Origin: Candidatus Faecivivens stercorigallinarum
Lineage (GTDB): Bacteria > Bacillota > Clostridia > Oscillospirales > Ruminococcaceae
Assembly (NCBI GenBank): GCA_018715465.1
Contig: DVLN01000202.1
Span: 1-29,568, forward strand
Direction: 5' to 3'
DNA length: 29,568 nt
The notes under the pieces are model-generated. The model saw only the letters and a list, made by a program, of their open reading frames with translations, searched no databases and was not told the origin of the DNA. The position numbers were made by a program, and so were the translations under genes. The stretch's first letter is position 1; every line of letters begins with the position of its first letter. Positions 6,199 to 14,565 of the stretch are shown piece by piece.

Positions 6199-8256
6199 AT
6201 GGACGTCAAAAAAAGCAGATGGAAAATCGAACACTGGCATGCGGTCAATGTCTTTTTGGTCGGCTATGACATCTTTTCGGTCATTGTCGCCTATCTGGCC
6301 GCCCTCTGGCTGCGGTTTGACTGCCAGATGAGCCAGATCCCGGCTTCGTATATCGACGGTTATGTCCGGTCGGCCTGTTTTTATGCCGCCTTCTGCGTTC
6401 TGGTGTACTGGGGGCTGCGGCTGTACAGGAGCATCTGGCGGTTTGCCAGCTTCAGCGAGCTGAAACGGGTGGCGCTGGCGTCGCTGGTGACGCTGATCTG
6501 CTACGCGGGGGTGATGACGGCGTTTGTCTGCCGGATGCCGGTTTCCTACTACCTGTTCGGCATTGTCATCCAGTTCTGGATGACGCTGGGCATCCGGTTC
6601 GCCTACCGGTTTGTCCTGCTGTCCCGCAAGCGCGCCGCCGGTGAAACGCCTGAAATTCGGGTCATGCTGATCGGTGCAGGAACCGCCGGGCAGATGATCC
6701 TACGGGATATCCGGCATGCCCGGACGGTCAACGAAAAGGTGTACTGCCTGATCGACGACAACCCCAACAAATGGGGACGGTATATCGACGGGGTGCCGGT
6801 GTATGGCGGCCGGGAACGGATTATGGAAGCGGTCGAAAGGTTTGCAATCGAAAAAATCTATATCACCATCCCAAGCGCAAAACCGGAGGATAAACGGGAT
6901 ATTTTGCAGGTTTGCAGCGAGACCCCCTGTAAAATCATGAACCTGCCGGGTATCTCCCAGATTCGGACCGGCGCGGTCTGCGTCAGCAAAATGCAGCCGG
7001 TTCAGCTGGAAGACCTGCTGGGCCGCGACCCGATTGAGCCGGATATGACCGATGTGTTCGGCTATCTCGCGGGTAAAACCGTGCTGGTGACGGGGGTGGG
7101 GTCGATCGGCTCCGAACTCGCCAGGCAGGTCGCAAGGCAAGTTGCGAGGCAACATGCCTGGCAACATGCCGGACAACATGCCGGACAACATGCCGGGCAA
7201 CATGCCGGGCAAATCGCTGCTTCGCGGCCGGGGCGGCTGGTTTTGCTGGATATCTATGAAAACAATGTCTATGATATCCAGCAGGAACTGAAAAAACAGT
7301 TCCCGCAGCTTCAGCTGGACGTCGTGATCGCTTCGGTACGGGACAGCCGGGCGATCTTCAAGGTCTTTGAGACCTTCCGCCCGGATATCGTCTACCATGC
7401 CGCCGCCCATAAACATGTCCCGCTGATGGAGGACAGCCCCTGCGAGGCAATCAAAAACAATGTGCTGGGGACCTATAAGACGGCGTTTGCCGCGATGGTG
7501 CACGGGTGCAGCCGGTTTGTGCTGATCAGCACCGACAAGGCGGTCAACCCGACCAACGTGATGGGCGCATCCAAGCGGCTGTGTGAAATGGTCATCCAGG
7601 CGTTTGACGCCCGGGTCAAGGCGGGTAAGGCGGATACAATCCCCCAGCTGTTCACCCATCCGGCCGAAAAGGGGATGGCGTCAGAAGAATTAGACCAGGC
7701 ACTCCGAACGGCAAAAACAGAGTTTGTCGCGGTGCGGTTTGGCAATGTGCTGGGCAGCAACGGTTCGGTCATCCCGCTGTTTAAACGGCAGATCGAGGCG
7801 GGCGGCCCGGTCACGGTCACCCACCCGGACATCATCCGCTACTTTATGACCATCCCCGAGGCGGTCAAGCTGGTATTGCTGGCCGGTACCCATGCAAAGG
7901 GCGGGGAAATCTTTGTGCTGGATATGGGGGAACCGGTGCGGATTGACACGCTGGCCAGAAACCTGATCCGCCTCTCCGGCTATCAGCCCGACAGCGAAAT
8001 CCCGATCGTCTACAGCGGTCTGCGCAAAGGCGAAAAACTGTATGAGGAAAAGCTGATGGCGGAGGAAGGGCTGAAAAAGACCGGTAATGACCTCATCCAT
8101 ATCGGCTGCCCGATTCCGTTTGATATCGAGGTCTTTTTGCAGCAGCTGCAAGGGCTGATGCGGGCGGCGTATCAGAATAAGGAGGATATCATCCCCCGGC
8201 TGCAAAAGATCGTCACAACCTACCGCCCTCAAAGAGGGCAGCAGCCTTTGGATTGA
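6199..8256 (+). CDS. Membrane-bound nucleotide-sugar 4,6-dehydratase (FlaA1/WbpM/CapD/PglF family)
   Basis: This 685-residue enzyme of the WbpM/PglF class probably makes a UDP-4-keto-6-deoxy-HexNAc. Four membrane spans occupy about residues 10-140. A first Rossmann domain follows (VMLIGAGTAGQMILRDI, near 155-170), and the catalytic SDR domain begins near 293 (KTVLVTGVGSIGSEL). The active site reads LISTDKAVNPTNVMGASKR, with the Thr-Asp-Lys triad and Met in place of the usual SDR Tyr, as in PglF. FGNVLGSNGSVIPLF is also typical. Three oddities stand out: the glycine loop is one residue short of the usual TGAGGSIG, an in-frame 12-bp tandem repeat sits at residues 309-340, and an extra segment of about 30 residues lies before EFVAVRFGN. 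I start at ATG 6199 because GAAGGAGA lies 5-6 nt upstream; the ATG at 6109 has no site. Confidence 0.9.
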   Translation: MDVKKSRWKIEHWHAVNVFLVGYDIFSVIVAYLAALWLRFDCQMSQIPASYIDGYVRSACFYAAFCVLVYWGLRLYRSIWRFASFSELKRVALASLVTLICYAGVMTAFVCRMPVSYYLFGIVIQFWMTLGIRFAYRFVLLSRKRAAGETPEIRVMLIGAGTAGQMILRDIRHARTVNEKVYCLIDDNPNKWGRYIDGVPVYGGRERIMEAVERFAIEKIYITIPSAKPEDKRDILQVCSETPCKIMNLPGISQIRTGAVCVSKMQPVQLEDLLGRDPIEPDMTDVFGYLAGKTVLVTGVGSIGSELARQVARQVARQHAWQHAGQHAGQHAGQHAGQIAASRPGRLVLLDIYENNVYDIQQELKKQFPQLQLDVVIASVRDSRAIFKVFETFRPDIVYHAAAHKHVPLMEDSPCEAIKNNVLGTYKTAFAAMVHGCSRFVLISTDKAVNPTNVMGASKRLCEMVIQAFDARVKAGKADTIPQLFTHPAEKGMASEELDQALRTAKTEFVAVRFGNVLGSNGSVIPLFKRQIEAGGPVTVTHPDIIRYFMTIPEAVKLVLLAGTHAKGGEIFVLDMGEPVRIDTLARNLIRLSGYQPDSEIPIVYSGLRKGEKLYEEKLMAEEGLKKTGNDLIHIGCPIPFDIEVFLQQLQGLMRAAYQNKEDIIPRLQKIVTTYRPQRGQQPLD
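7123..7218 (+). repeat. In-frame 12-bp tandem repeat inside the 4,6-dehydratase gene (8 units)
   Basis: Eight consecutive 12-bp units encode RQVA, RQVA, RQHA, WQHA, GQHA, GQHA, GQHA and GQIA. The central units are near-identical (GGACAACATGCC or GGGCAACATGCC) while the outer ones have drifted. In related enzymes the segment SIGSELCRQIA runs straight into a short loop and RLVLLDIYENN, so the array seems to have grown from a single RQIA-like unit at the end of the first Rossmann helix. Unit length is a multiple of three, so copy changes would not shift the frame. Confidence 0.95.
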
Positions 8257-8286
8257 TAAATCAATCATTCAGAAAGGAAGGAACCC

Positions 8287-9501
8287 ATGAAAATCCCATT
8301 TTCACCGCCGGATATGACCGAACGGGAAATACAGGGCGCGGTGGACGCGATCCGCTCCGGCTGGATTACCACCGGCCCCAAAACCAAACAGCTGGAACGC
8401 CGCATCGCCGGCTATTGCGGGGTGGACACCGCCGTCTGCCTCAATTCCCAGACGGCCTGTGCCGAAATGGCACTGCGGCTGCTCGGGATTGGGGCGCAAA
8501 ACGGCGGAAGCGCGCTGGACGAGGTGATCGTCCCGGCCTATACCTATACCGCGACCGCTTCGGTCGTCTGCCATGCCGGGGCAAGGCTGGTGCTGATCGA
8601 CTGCCGGAAGGACTCCCTCGAGATGGACTATGACGCGGTCGAAAAGGCGGTTTCCCCCCGCACCAAGGCGATTATACCGGTCGACCTTGGGGGTGTGCCC
8701 TGCGACTATGACCGGCTGTTCTCGATTGTCGAAGAGAAAAAAAGGCTGTTCACCCCCGAAAGCGAGCTGCAAAAAACGCTTGGCCGGGTCGCTGTCTGTA
8801 CCGACGCCGCCCATGCGTTTGGCGCAAAGTGGCGGGGCCGGATGGTCGGCAGCATCGGGGATATGTCCAGCTTCTCTTTCCACGCGGTCAAAAACCTGAC
8901 GACCGCCGAAGGGGGCGCGCTGACCTGGAACATCCCGGGCGCCGACAGCGGGGAACTCTACCGGATGGCACAGCTGTACAGCCTGCACGGCCAGTCAAAG
9001 GACGCGCTCGCGAAAACACAGGCGGGCGGATGGGAATATGACGTGCTTGGGCCGTGGTACAAATGCAATATGACCGATATCATGGCCGGGATTGGCCTTT
9101 CCCAGCTGGACAGGTACGGGGATATCCTTGAGAGGCGGCGGGAGATCATCGGGCGGTATGACGCTGCCTTCCGGCCGCTCGGGGTCTCGGTCCTGCCCCA
9201 TTACACCGGGGGGCATACCTCTTCCGGCCATCTCTATATCACCAGAATCCCCGGCATCGGGGCCGGGCAGCGGCAGCAGATCATCGAACAGATGGCGCAG
9301 GCGGGTATTGCAACCAATGTCCACTATAAGCCGCTGCCGATGCTGACCGCCTACAAGCGGATGGGGTTTGACATCCGGGAGTTTCCCAACGCCTACCGCC
9401 AGTTTGAAAACGAGATCACCCTGCCGCTGCACACCCGGCTGACCGATGCGGAGGTCGGGTATGTGATCGACCGCTTTTCCGACTGTGTCCGCAGGATATG
9501 A
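8287..9501 (+). CDS. DegT/DnrJ/EryC1-family PLP-dependent sugar aminotransferase
   Basis: This 404-residue enzyme transfers an amino group to a keto-sugar nucleotide. The N-terminus has the family signature MKIPFSPPDMTEREIQGAVDAI and SGWITTGPKTKQLE. EVIVPAYTYTATAS and CTDAAHAFGAKW (the PLP-binding Asp region) follow, and SFSFHAVKNLTTAEGG contains the PLP-forming lysine, residue 202. The C-terminal domain has the usual TNVHYKPLP segment. AAAGGAAGG precedes ATG 8287. The gene lies just after the 4,6-dehydratase, which suggests it acts on the 4-keto product to give a 4-amino-4,6-dideoxy sugar, as in the PglF-PglE pair. The exact sugar cannot be told. Confidence 0.93.
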   Translation: MKIPFSPPDMTEREIQGAVDAIRSGWITTGPKTKQLERRIAGYCGVDTAVCLNSQTACAEMALRLLGIGAQNGGSALDEVIVPAYTYTATASVVCHAGARLVLIDCRKDSLEMDYDAVEKAVSPRTKAIIPVDLGGVPCDYDRLFSIVEEKKRLFTPESELQKTLGRVAVCTDAAHAFGAKWRGRMVGSIGDMSSFSFHAVKNLTTAEGGALTWNIPGADSGELYRMAQLYSLHGQSKDALAKTQAGGWEYDVLGPWYKCNMTDIMAGIGLSQLDRYGDILERRREIIGRYDAAFRPLGVSVLPHYTGGHTSSGHLYITRIPGIGAGQRQQIIEQMAQAGIATNVHYKPLPMLTAYKRMGFDIREFPNAYRQFENEITLPLHTRLTDAEVGYVIDRFSDCVRRI

Positions 9502-9525
9502 TACCGATCAAGGAGATGGGATGCT

Positions 9526-10626
9526 ATGAAAAAGGTTTTGATTTTGGGGGTTGCCGCCGTCCAGATGGACGCGATTGCACAGCTCAACCGGATGGGGTGC
9601 GAGACCTGGGCCGCCGCGATGGCGATGGACGGCCCGGGGGCAAGGATTGCGCGGCATTTTGACCAGATCAATATTCTGGATGAACCAAAGCTGCAGGCGC
9701 ATATCCTCCGCCATCAGATCGACGCGGTCTATTCCACCGGCTCCGACCTCGCAATGCCGGTCGCCTGCCGCCTGAGCGAAAAGCTGGGGCTGCCGCACTT
9801 CGTCTCCTCCGAGACCGCCGATATCTGCAACCATAAAGACCGGATGCGGGAAAGGCTGACCAGAGAATGCAGCGGGAATATCCCCTATCAGGTCATGGAT
9901 TCGGTCCAGCAGGCCACCGTCGGGTTCCCTTCCATCCTCAAGCCCTCTGATTCCCAGGGCCAGCGGGGAATTTACCTGGTCGGCAGCCAGCAGCAGCTGG
10001 AAAGCCGGTTTGCATCCGCCCGGCAGTTTTCCAGAGACGGCAGGGTCATCGTCGAAAGGTATATCGACGGCCCGGAAATCTCGGTCAACGGCTATCTGGT
10101 CGATGGCAGGCTCCGGTTTCTGGCTGCTTCCGATCGGGTGACCTGGCCGGAATATACCGGGCTGATTCACCGGCATGTCGTCCCCGCCCGTGCGGTGGGG
10201 AGGGCGGAGGACAGCCGTCTGCGGGATACCGTGCTGGACGCCTGCCGCCGGGTCGGGATTCAAAACGGCCCGGTGTACTTCCAGATCAAGCTGGAAAAGG
10301 GGCATCCCTATATCATCGAGATGACCCCCCGGCTGGACGGCTGCCATATGTGGAATGTCCTGCAAAAGGCGGCAGGGGTCAATCTGATGAAACTTGTGTT
10401 TGAACATCTGCTTTTCGGCAGGGTGGATGAGCTGCAAAAGCTGCGGGCCGTCCGGCCGATGGAGCTGGTCTTCTGGTGCCAGAAACCCGGTTCCCAGATG
10501 GAGCGGGGGGTGTTCAAACTGCCCCGGGACGCTGTCGAACATTTTTATTATTATCAGAATGGCGAATATGTCCGGCCGGTCAATGGTAAATTTGACAAGG
10601 TCGGGTATTATATCCGAAAGCTGTGA
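9526..10626 (+). CDS. ATP-grasp ligase
   Basis: This 366-residue protein has an N-terminal Rossmann-like pre-ATP-grasp domain (MKKVLILGVAAVQMDAI) and a carbamoyl-phosphate-synthase-like ATP-grasp fold. Visible motifs are FPSILKPSDSQGQRGIYLV (the ATP-binding lysine and loop), VIVERYIDGPEISVNGYLV, and the metal-binding end PVYFQIKLEKGHPYIIEMTP with the conserved acidic residues. Such enzymes activate a carboxylate as an acyl-phosphate and join it to an amine. The gene sits between the aminotransferase and a sugar epimerase, so it may attach an amino acid or another acid to the amino group of the new sugar. That is inference. AAGGAGATGG lies upstream of ATG 9526. Confidence 0.88.
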   Translation: MKKVLILGVAAVQMDAIAQLNRMGCETWAAAMAMDGPGARIARHFDQINILDEPKLQAHILRHQIDAVYSTGSDLAMPVACRLSEKLGLPHFVSSETADICNHKDRMRERLTRECSGNIPYQVMDSVQQATVGFPSILKPSDSQGQRGIYLVGSQQQLESRFASARQFSRDGRVIVERYIDGPEISVNGYLVDGRLRFLAASDRVTWPEYTGLIHRHVVPARAVGRAEDSRLRDTVLDACRRVGIQNGPVYFQIKLEKGHPYIIEMTPRLDGCHMWNVLQKAAGVNLMKLVFEHLLFGRVDELQKLRAVRPMELVFWCQKPGSQMERGVFKLPRDAVEHFYYYQNGEYVRPVNGKFDKVGYYIRKL

Positions 10627-10643
10627 TGGAGGGAATGGAAAGG

Positions 10644-11516
10644 ATGGTTGGAATGCGGGTTGCTGTCACCGGCGCGGCCGGGCTGGTCGGGCGCAAAACC
10701 GTGGAAGCACTAAAGCGGGCCGGATGGGAAGTCCTGCCGCTGTCCCGGGCCGCGCGGCCGGGCTATCTGACGACCGACTACACGGTCAATAGCCTTGCCG
10801 CCATCTTTGCCGGGGCCGACGCGGTCGTCCATCTGGCGGCGGAGCGGGGCGGGGAGGGCTGCCTTTATCAAAACCAGCAGCTGACTGAAAATGTCCTGCT
10901 GGCGATGAAGCAGAGTGACAGGTGCAGGCGGATTGTCTATCTGTCGTCCATCTCGGTCTATTCGGGGGAGGAAACCCTCCCCTGGAGCGAACAGACGCTG
11001 CCCCGGCCGGAAGGGGAATACGGGCTGAGCAAGCTGGCGGGGGAACATCTCTGCGCGATCTATCAAAAGGCCGGTATCCGGTATACCGTCCTGCGCTGTG
11101 CACATATCCTCGGGATTGAGGACAGAGGGTATATGCTCTCCCGGTTCTTCGACGGCGCCTTCCGCCGCCAGGCCATCTGCGTGACCGGAAAAAGCGTCGC
11201 CCGGCGGGAGTTTATCTATGTCAAAGACGCCGCCGGGGGCATCCTCTGGGCGCTGGGGTCGGAAGAGAGCGTCGGGCAGACCTTCAACCTCGGCTATGGG
11301 AAGGGGTACACCAACCTGCAAATCGCCGGGATGGTCAACCGGGCGTTTGGCAATGAAGGGAACCTTCGGTACATTGCCGAACGGGAGGAAGGCATCCGGT
11401 CTTCCTATACCGATGTGCGCAAAATAACAAAAGCCGGTTTCCGCCCGGCGTTTACAATCGAAACAGCCATGCAGGACCTTTTCCGGGAATATTGCCGGCT
11501 GAAACGGGAATCGTGA
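10644..11516 (+). CDS. NAD(P)-dependent sugar epimerase/dehydratase (extended SDR)
   Basis: About 290 residues of an extended short-chain dehydrogenase. The cofactor loop is VAVTGAAGLVGRKTVEAL. DAVVHLAAERGG, YLSSISVYSG and the catalytic YGLSKLAGEHL (YxxxK) follow, and the late REFIYVKDAAGGI block is typical of UDP-sugar epimerases and reductases. It is somewhat shorter than GalE-type enzymes. The start is ambiguous: ATG at 10626 overlaps the previous stop (TGATG), while ATG 10644 lies 10 nt after GGAGGG (10628-10633) and ATG 10653 begins the conserved MRVAVTG. I choose 10644. The substrate is unknown; it may finish the amino-sugar made by the preceding genes. Confidence 0.85.
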   Translation: MVGMRVAVTGAAGLVGRKTVEALKRAGWEVLPLSRAARPGYLTTDYTVNSLAAIFAGADAVVHLAAERGGEGCLYQNQQLTENVLLAMKQSDRCRRIVYLSSISVYSGEETLPWSEQTLPRPEGEYGLSKLAGEHLCAIYQKAGIRYTVLRCAHILGIEDRGYMLSRFFDGAFRRQAICVTGKSVARREFIYVKDAAGGILWALGSEESVGQTFNLGYGKGYTNLQIAGMVNRAFGNEGNLRYIAEREEGIRSSYTDVRKITKAGFRPAFTIETAMQDLFREYCRLKRES

Positions 11517-11558
11517 AAAAATGGGAATGCTGTATGACAGGCAAAGGAGGTGTGACGG

Positions 11559-12188
11559 ATGTATCAGAAGGGAATCAAAAGGGCACTGGATTTTATCATC
11601 GCGCTGGCTGCACTGCCGCTGGCCGCCCTGATTGCCATTCCGGTGTCCATTGCGATCAGGATGGAGGACGGGGGAAGTGTCTTTTACCGCAGCGAGCGTT
11701 ACGGGCTGGGGATGCAAAAGTTTTGGATGCTCAAATTCAGGACGATGAAGATGGACGCGCCGGATATCCGAAACAGCGACGGTACCACCTTCAATTCCCC
11801 CGCCGACCCCAGGCTCACCCGAACCGGCGGCTTTCTCCGCAAGACCAGCATCGACGAGCTGCCCCAGCTGATCAATGTGCTGAGAGGGGAGATGAGCCTT
11901 GTCGGGCCCCGCCCCAGCCCGATGGGCAACGAGGCGACCTATACCGGCGGGGTGCGGAAAAAGTTTGCGGTCCGCCCCGGCATCACCGGGTACAACCAGG
12001 CACTGCTCCGCAACAGCGCGTCGCTGGAGGAAAGGTACCGGAATGACCTGTACTATGTGGAGCATGTGTCTTTCCGGTTGGACGCAAAGATCTTGCTGCT
12101 GACGGCCAAGGGGGTTCTGTTCCGGCAGAATGTCTATCGCAAGCCGGAAGCGGAGACAGGTTTTGACGATTCGGGACGGAGGTTTTGA
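11559..12188 (+). CDS. Short PglC-like phosphoglycosyl transferase (initiating sugar transferase)
   Basis: This 209-residue enzyme starts repeat-unit synthesis by moving a sugar-1-phosphate from a UDP-sugar onto undecaprenyl phosphate. It has one N-terminal re-entrant membrane helix (KRALDFIIALAALPLAALIA) and the catalytic core of the bacterial sugar transferase family. The core shows FYRSERYG, MLKFRTMKMDAPD, RLTRTGGFLRKTSIDELPQL (with the Asp-Glu active-site pair), and GEMSLVGPRPSPMGN. It lacks the large N-terminal part of WbaP/WcaJ-type enzymes, so it is the minimal PglC form. AAAGGAGGTG gives a strong site before ATG 11559. Following a PglF-like and a PglE-like gene, it may load their amino-sugar as the first residue. 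Confidence 0.93.
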   Translation: MYQKGIKRALDFIIALAALPLAALIAIPVSIAIRMEDGGSVFYRSERYGLGMQKFWMLKFRTMKMDAPDIRNSDGTTFNSPADPRLTRTGGFLRKTSIDELPQLINVLRGEMSLVGPRPSPMGNEATYTGGVRKKFAVRPGITGYNQALLRNSASLEERYRNDLYYVEHVSFRLDAKILLLTAKGVLFRQNVYRKPEAETGFDDSGRRF

Positions 12189-12190
12189 GG

Positions 12191-13459
12191 ATGGATGGGC
12201 GGCTGCTGATCCTGCTGACAAATTATTACCCCTTTCACACCGGGGAAGAATATCTGGAAAGGGAGATCGGGATTGCCTGCCAGGCGTTTGACCGGGTTTT
12301 GGTGATCCCGACGATGGCCGGGCTGCCGATGCGCCAGACCCGCCCGGTTCCCCCGAATGCTGAGGTGCTGCGGCTGGATGTCGACTGTTCGGCTATCGGA
12401 AAGGCCGGGATGGTCCTCCGCCAGGCGGGCGGGGTGCTGGCCGGGACAGGATGGCGGGAGGTGGCCCGGCAGGAAACAGGGTGCAGCCCGGTAAAGCTCG
12501 CATACGCTTTCTATTACCGGTGCAGGACGGAAGAGGTCTTCCGCCTGATCAGCCGCCATCCGCGGTTTCGTCAGCTGGCCGGGGAATACCGGGAGAAGCT
12601 GCTGTACAGCTACTGGATGCAGGTCACGGCGAGCGTGGCGGTGCGGCTGAAGGAGCGTTTCTTTCAGGGGAAAGTAAAGGCGGTCACCCGCGGCCACCGG
12701 TATGACCTGTACGGCTATGCGGCACCCTGCGGCTTCATCCCCGACCGGCAGCGGATGCTGGAATGGATGGACGCCGTCTACCCCTGCTCCGACGATGGCG
12801 CAGGCTATCTTTGCAGCCATTTCCCGGAATACAGGGAGAAAATCTCTGTCCGGCGGCTGGGGACATCCGGCGGGCAGCCCATCCGGTGCAGCAGGGAACC
12901 TGCATTCCAGCTGGTGTCCTGTTCGGTTGTCCGAAAGGTCAAGCGGCTGGACAGGATCATCGGAGTGGTGGCGGCCTTGCTGGCGGACGGATACCCGGTC
13001 CGCTGGACCCATCTCGGCGGCGGGCCGGAGCTGCAAGCGGTCAGAAAGCTGGCCGGACGCAGATTGCCGGAGGGATGCTATTCCTTTGCGGGGCAGATGT
13101 CCAACGCGGAGGTATTCGGATGGTATCAAAGCCACCCGGTCTCCTGCCTGATCAACCTGTCCGACTCGGAAGGGGTGCCCGTCTCGATCATGGAAGCGAT
13201 GGGGCTGGGGATACCGGTCATCGCAACCGACGCCGGCGGCAGCGGGGAGATTGTCGCCGACGGTCAAAACGGGTACCTGGTCGGGAGGGGAATGACGGTT
13301 GAACAGATCAAAGAACGGGTCGAAAAGATGATCGGGATGGATGAAGCATCCTATCAGGCGTTGTGCGGACACAGCCGCCGGTTGTGGCGGGAGCGGGCCG
13401 ACGCGGAAAAGCTGTATGCCGATTTTTACCGGCAGCTGCCGGGACGAGGGGAGAGGTGA
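12191..13459 (+). CDS. Glycosyltransferase family 4-like (GT-B)
   Basis: This 422-residue cytoplasmic enzyme adds a sugar to the lipid-linked repeat unit. The C-terminal GT1/GT4 donor-binding domain is clear: LVSCSVVRKVKRLDRIIGVV, THLGGGPELQAVRKL, and the SEGVPVSIMEAMGLGIPVIATDAGG block with the E-x7-E motif. The N-terminal domain starts RLLILLTNYYPFHTGEEYLE, as in WcaL/AmsK-like transferases. I choose ATG 12191, two bases after the previous stop, because GGAGG lies 8 nt upstream. Donor and acceptor are unknown. Confidence 0.9.
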   Translation: MDGRLLILLTNYYPFHTGEEYLEREIGIACQAFDRVLVIPTMAGLPMRQTRPVPPNAEVLRLDVDCSAIGKAGMVLRQAGGVLAGTGWREVARQETGCSPVKLAYAFYYRCRTEEVFRLISRHPRFRQLAGEYREKLLYSYWMQVTASVAVRLKERFFQGKVKAVTRGHRYDLYGYAAPCGFIPDRQRMLEWMDAVYPCSDDGAGYLCSHFPEYREKISVRRLGTSGGQPIRCSREPAFQLVSCSVVRKVKRLDRIIGVVAALLADGYPVRWTHLGGGPELQAVRKLAGRRLPEGCYSFAGQMSNAEVFGWYQSHPVSCLINLSDSEGVPVSIMEAMGLGIPVIATDAGGSGEIVADGQNGYLVGRGMTVEQIKERVEKMIGMDEASYQALCGHSRRLWRERADAEKLYADFYRQLPGRGER

Positions 13460-13463
13460 AGGA

Positions 13464-14564
13464 ATGAAGGTGATGTTTGTCATCGCAAGGATGCAGTACG
13501 GCGGGGCCGAGCGGGTGATGGCGGAGCTGGCCAACTGGTTTGCCGGGATGGGCCATCAGGTGACGCTGGTCAGCGGGTACGATTTCCCGTCGGTCTATCC
13601 GCTGGATGGGCGGGTCAAGACCCGCTGGTCGGCGGGGCACCAGGACGGGAAAACCCGCCCCGGGCGGATGATCGGGTTTATCCGCGACCTCTGCCGGATG
13701 ATGGAGGAGGACAGGCCGGACGCCGTCGTCTCCTTCCTGACCGACATCAACATCATGGTGATACCGGCCTGCAAATGGATGCGGGTACCGGTCATCGTGT
13801 CCGAGCGCAACGACCCCGCCCGCAACCCTGCAAGCCGGGTTAAACGCTGGCTGCGCAGGCTGACCTATCCGTTTGCGGACGGCTTTGTCTTCCAGACCGA
13901 ACAGGCCAAAAGCTGGTTTTCCAAAAGGATACAGCAAAAATCCGCCGTCATCCCCAACCCGCTGCTTGCGGCCAGCCTCCCGCCCCCATCCTGCGGCAGC
14001 GGGAAATTACCTGGGGGCGGACTGCGGGTCGTCTCGGTCGGCAGGCTGGAACCCCAGAAAAACCAGAAGCTGCTGATCAGCGGGTTTGCGGCATTTGCCA
14101 GAAACCACCCCGGCGCGGCCCTCCATATCTACGGCGAAGGGAGCCTGCGGGAACAGCTGGCGGGGCAGATTATGGCCCTCGGAATGCAAAACCGCATCTT
14201 TCTGGAGGGGACGGTCGCCGATATCCCCGCCGCAATCCATACCGCCGATATCTTTGTCCTGACCTCCGACTATGAGGGGATGCCCAATTCCCTCCTTGAA
14301 GCGATGGCCTGCGGGCTGGCCTGCATTGCGGCCGACTGCCCGTCCGGCGGCTGCAAAACATTGATCCGCCCGATGCACAACGGGATTCTGTTCCCGGTGG
14401 GGGATGAAAAGGGGCTGGTCGAGGCGCTTGAAAGGCTGGCAGCTGATGATCAGCTCCGTCAGACGCTGGCGGCAAACGCCTTGCAGGTTCGGGAAGAATA
14501 CGCAGGCGATAAAATCAACCGCGCATGGATGGCATACATCCGGCGTGTAATGGAAGGTGGATAG
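13464..14564 (+). CDS. Glycosyltransferase family 4
   Basis: A 366-residue GT-B transferase. The N-terminus MKVMFVIARMQYGGAERVMA is the classic acceptor-domain opening of GT4 enzymes. Later come VIVSERNDPARNP, VSVGRLEPQKNQKLLISGFA, LHIYGEGSLREQL, and the E-x7-E donor motif in YEGMPNSLLEAMACGLACIA. The ATG at 13464 lies four bases after the preceding stop, with GAGAGGTGAAGG upstream; longer in-frame starts would run into the previous gene. It most resembles transferases related to PglJ/PglH or WbnH that add GalNAc or a similar sugar, but specificity cannot be read from sequence. Confidence 0.92.
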   Translation: MKVMFVIARMQYGGAERVMAELANWFAGMGHQVTLVSGYDFPSVYPLDGRVKTRWSAGHQDGKTRPGRMIGFIRDLCRMMEEDRPDAVVSFLTDINIMVIPACKWMRVPVIVSERNDPARNPASRVKRWLRRLTYPFADGFVFQTEQAKSWFSKRIQQKSAVIPNPLLAASLPPPSCGSGKLPGGGLRVVSVGRLEPQKNQKLLISGFAAFARNHPGAALHIYGEGSLREQLAGQIMALGMQNRIFLEGTVADIPAAIHTADIFVLTSDYEGMPNSLLEAMACGLACIAADCPSGGCKTLIRPMHNGILFPVGDEKGLVEALERLAADDQLRQTLAANALQVREEYAGDKINRAWMAYIRRVMEGG

Positions 14565-14565
14565 A

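Noticed and set aside
10710..13534. Very long minus-strand open frames (503 and 466 codons) opposite the epimerase, sugar transferase and glycosyltransferase genes
   Set aside because: They are antisense to genes with clear family motifs, rich in Pro/Arg/His/Gln as expected from mirrored GC-rich codons, and show no domain or ribosome site.
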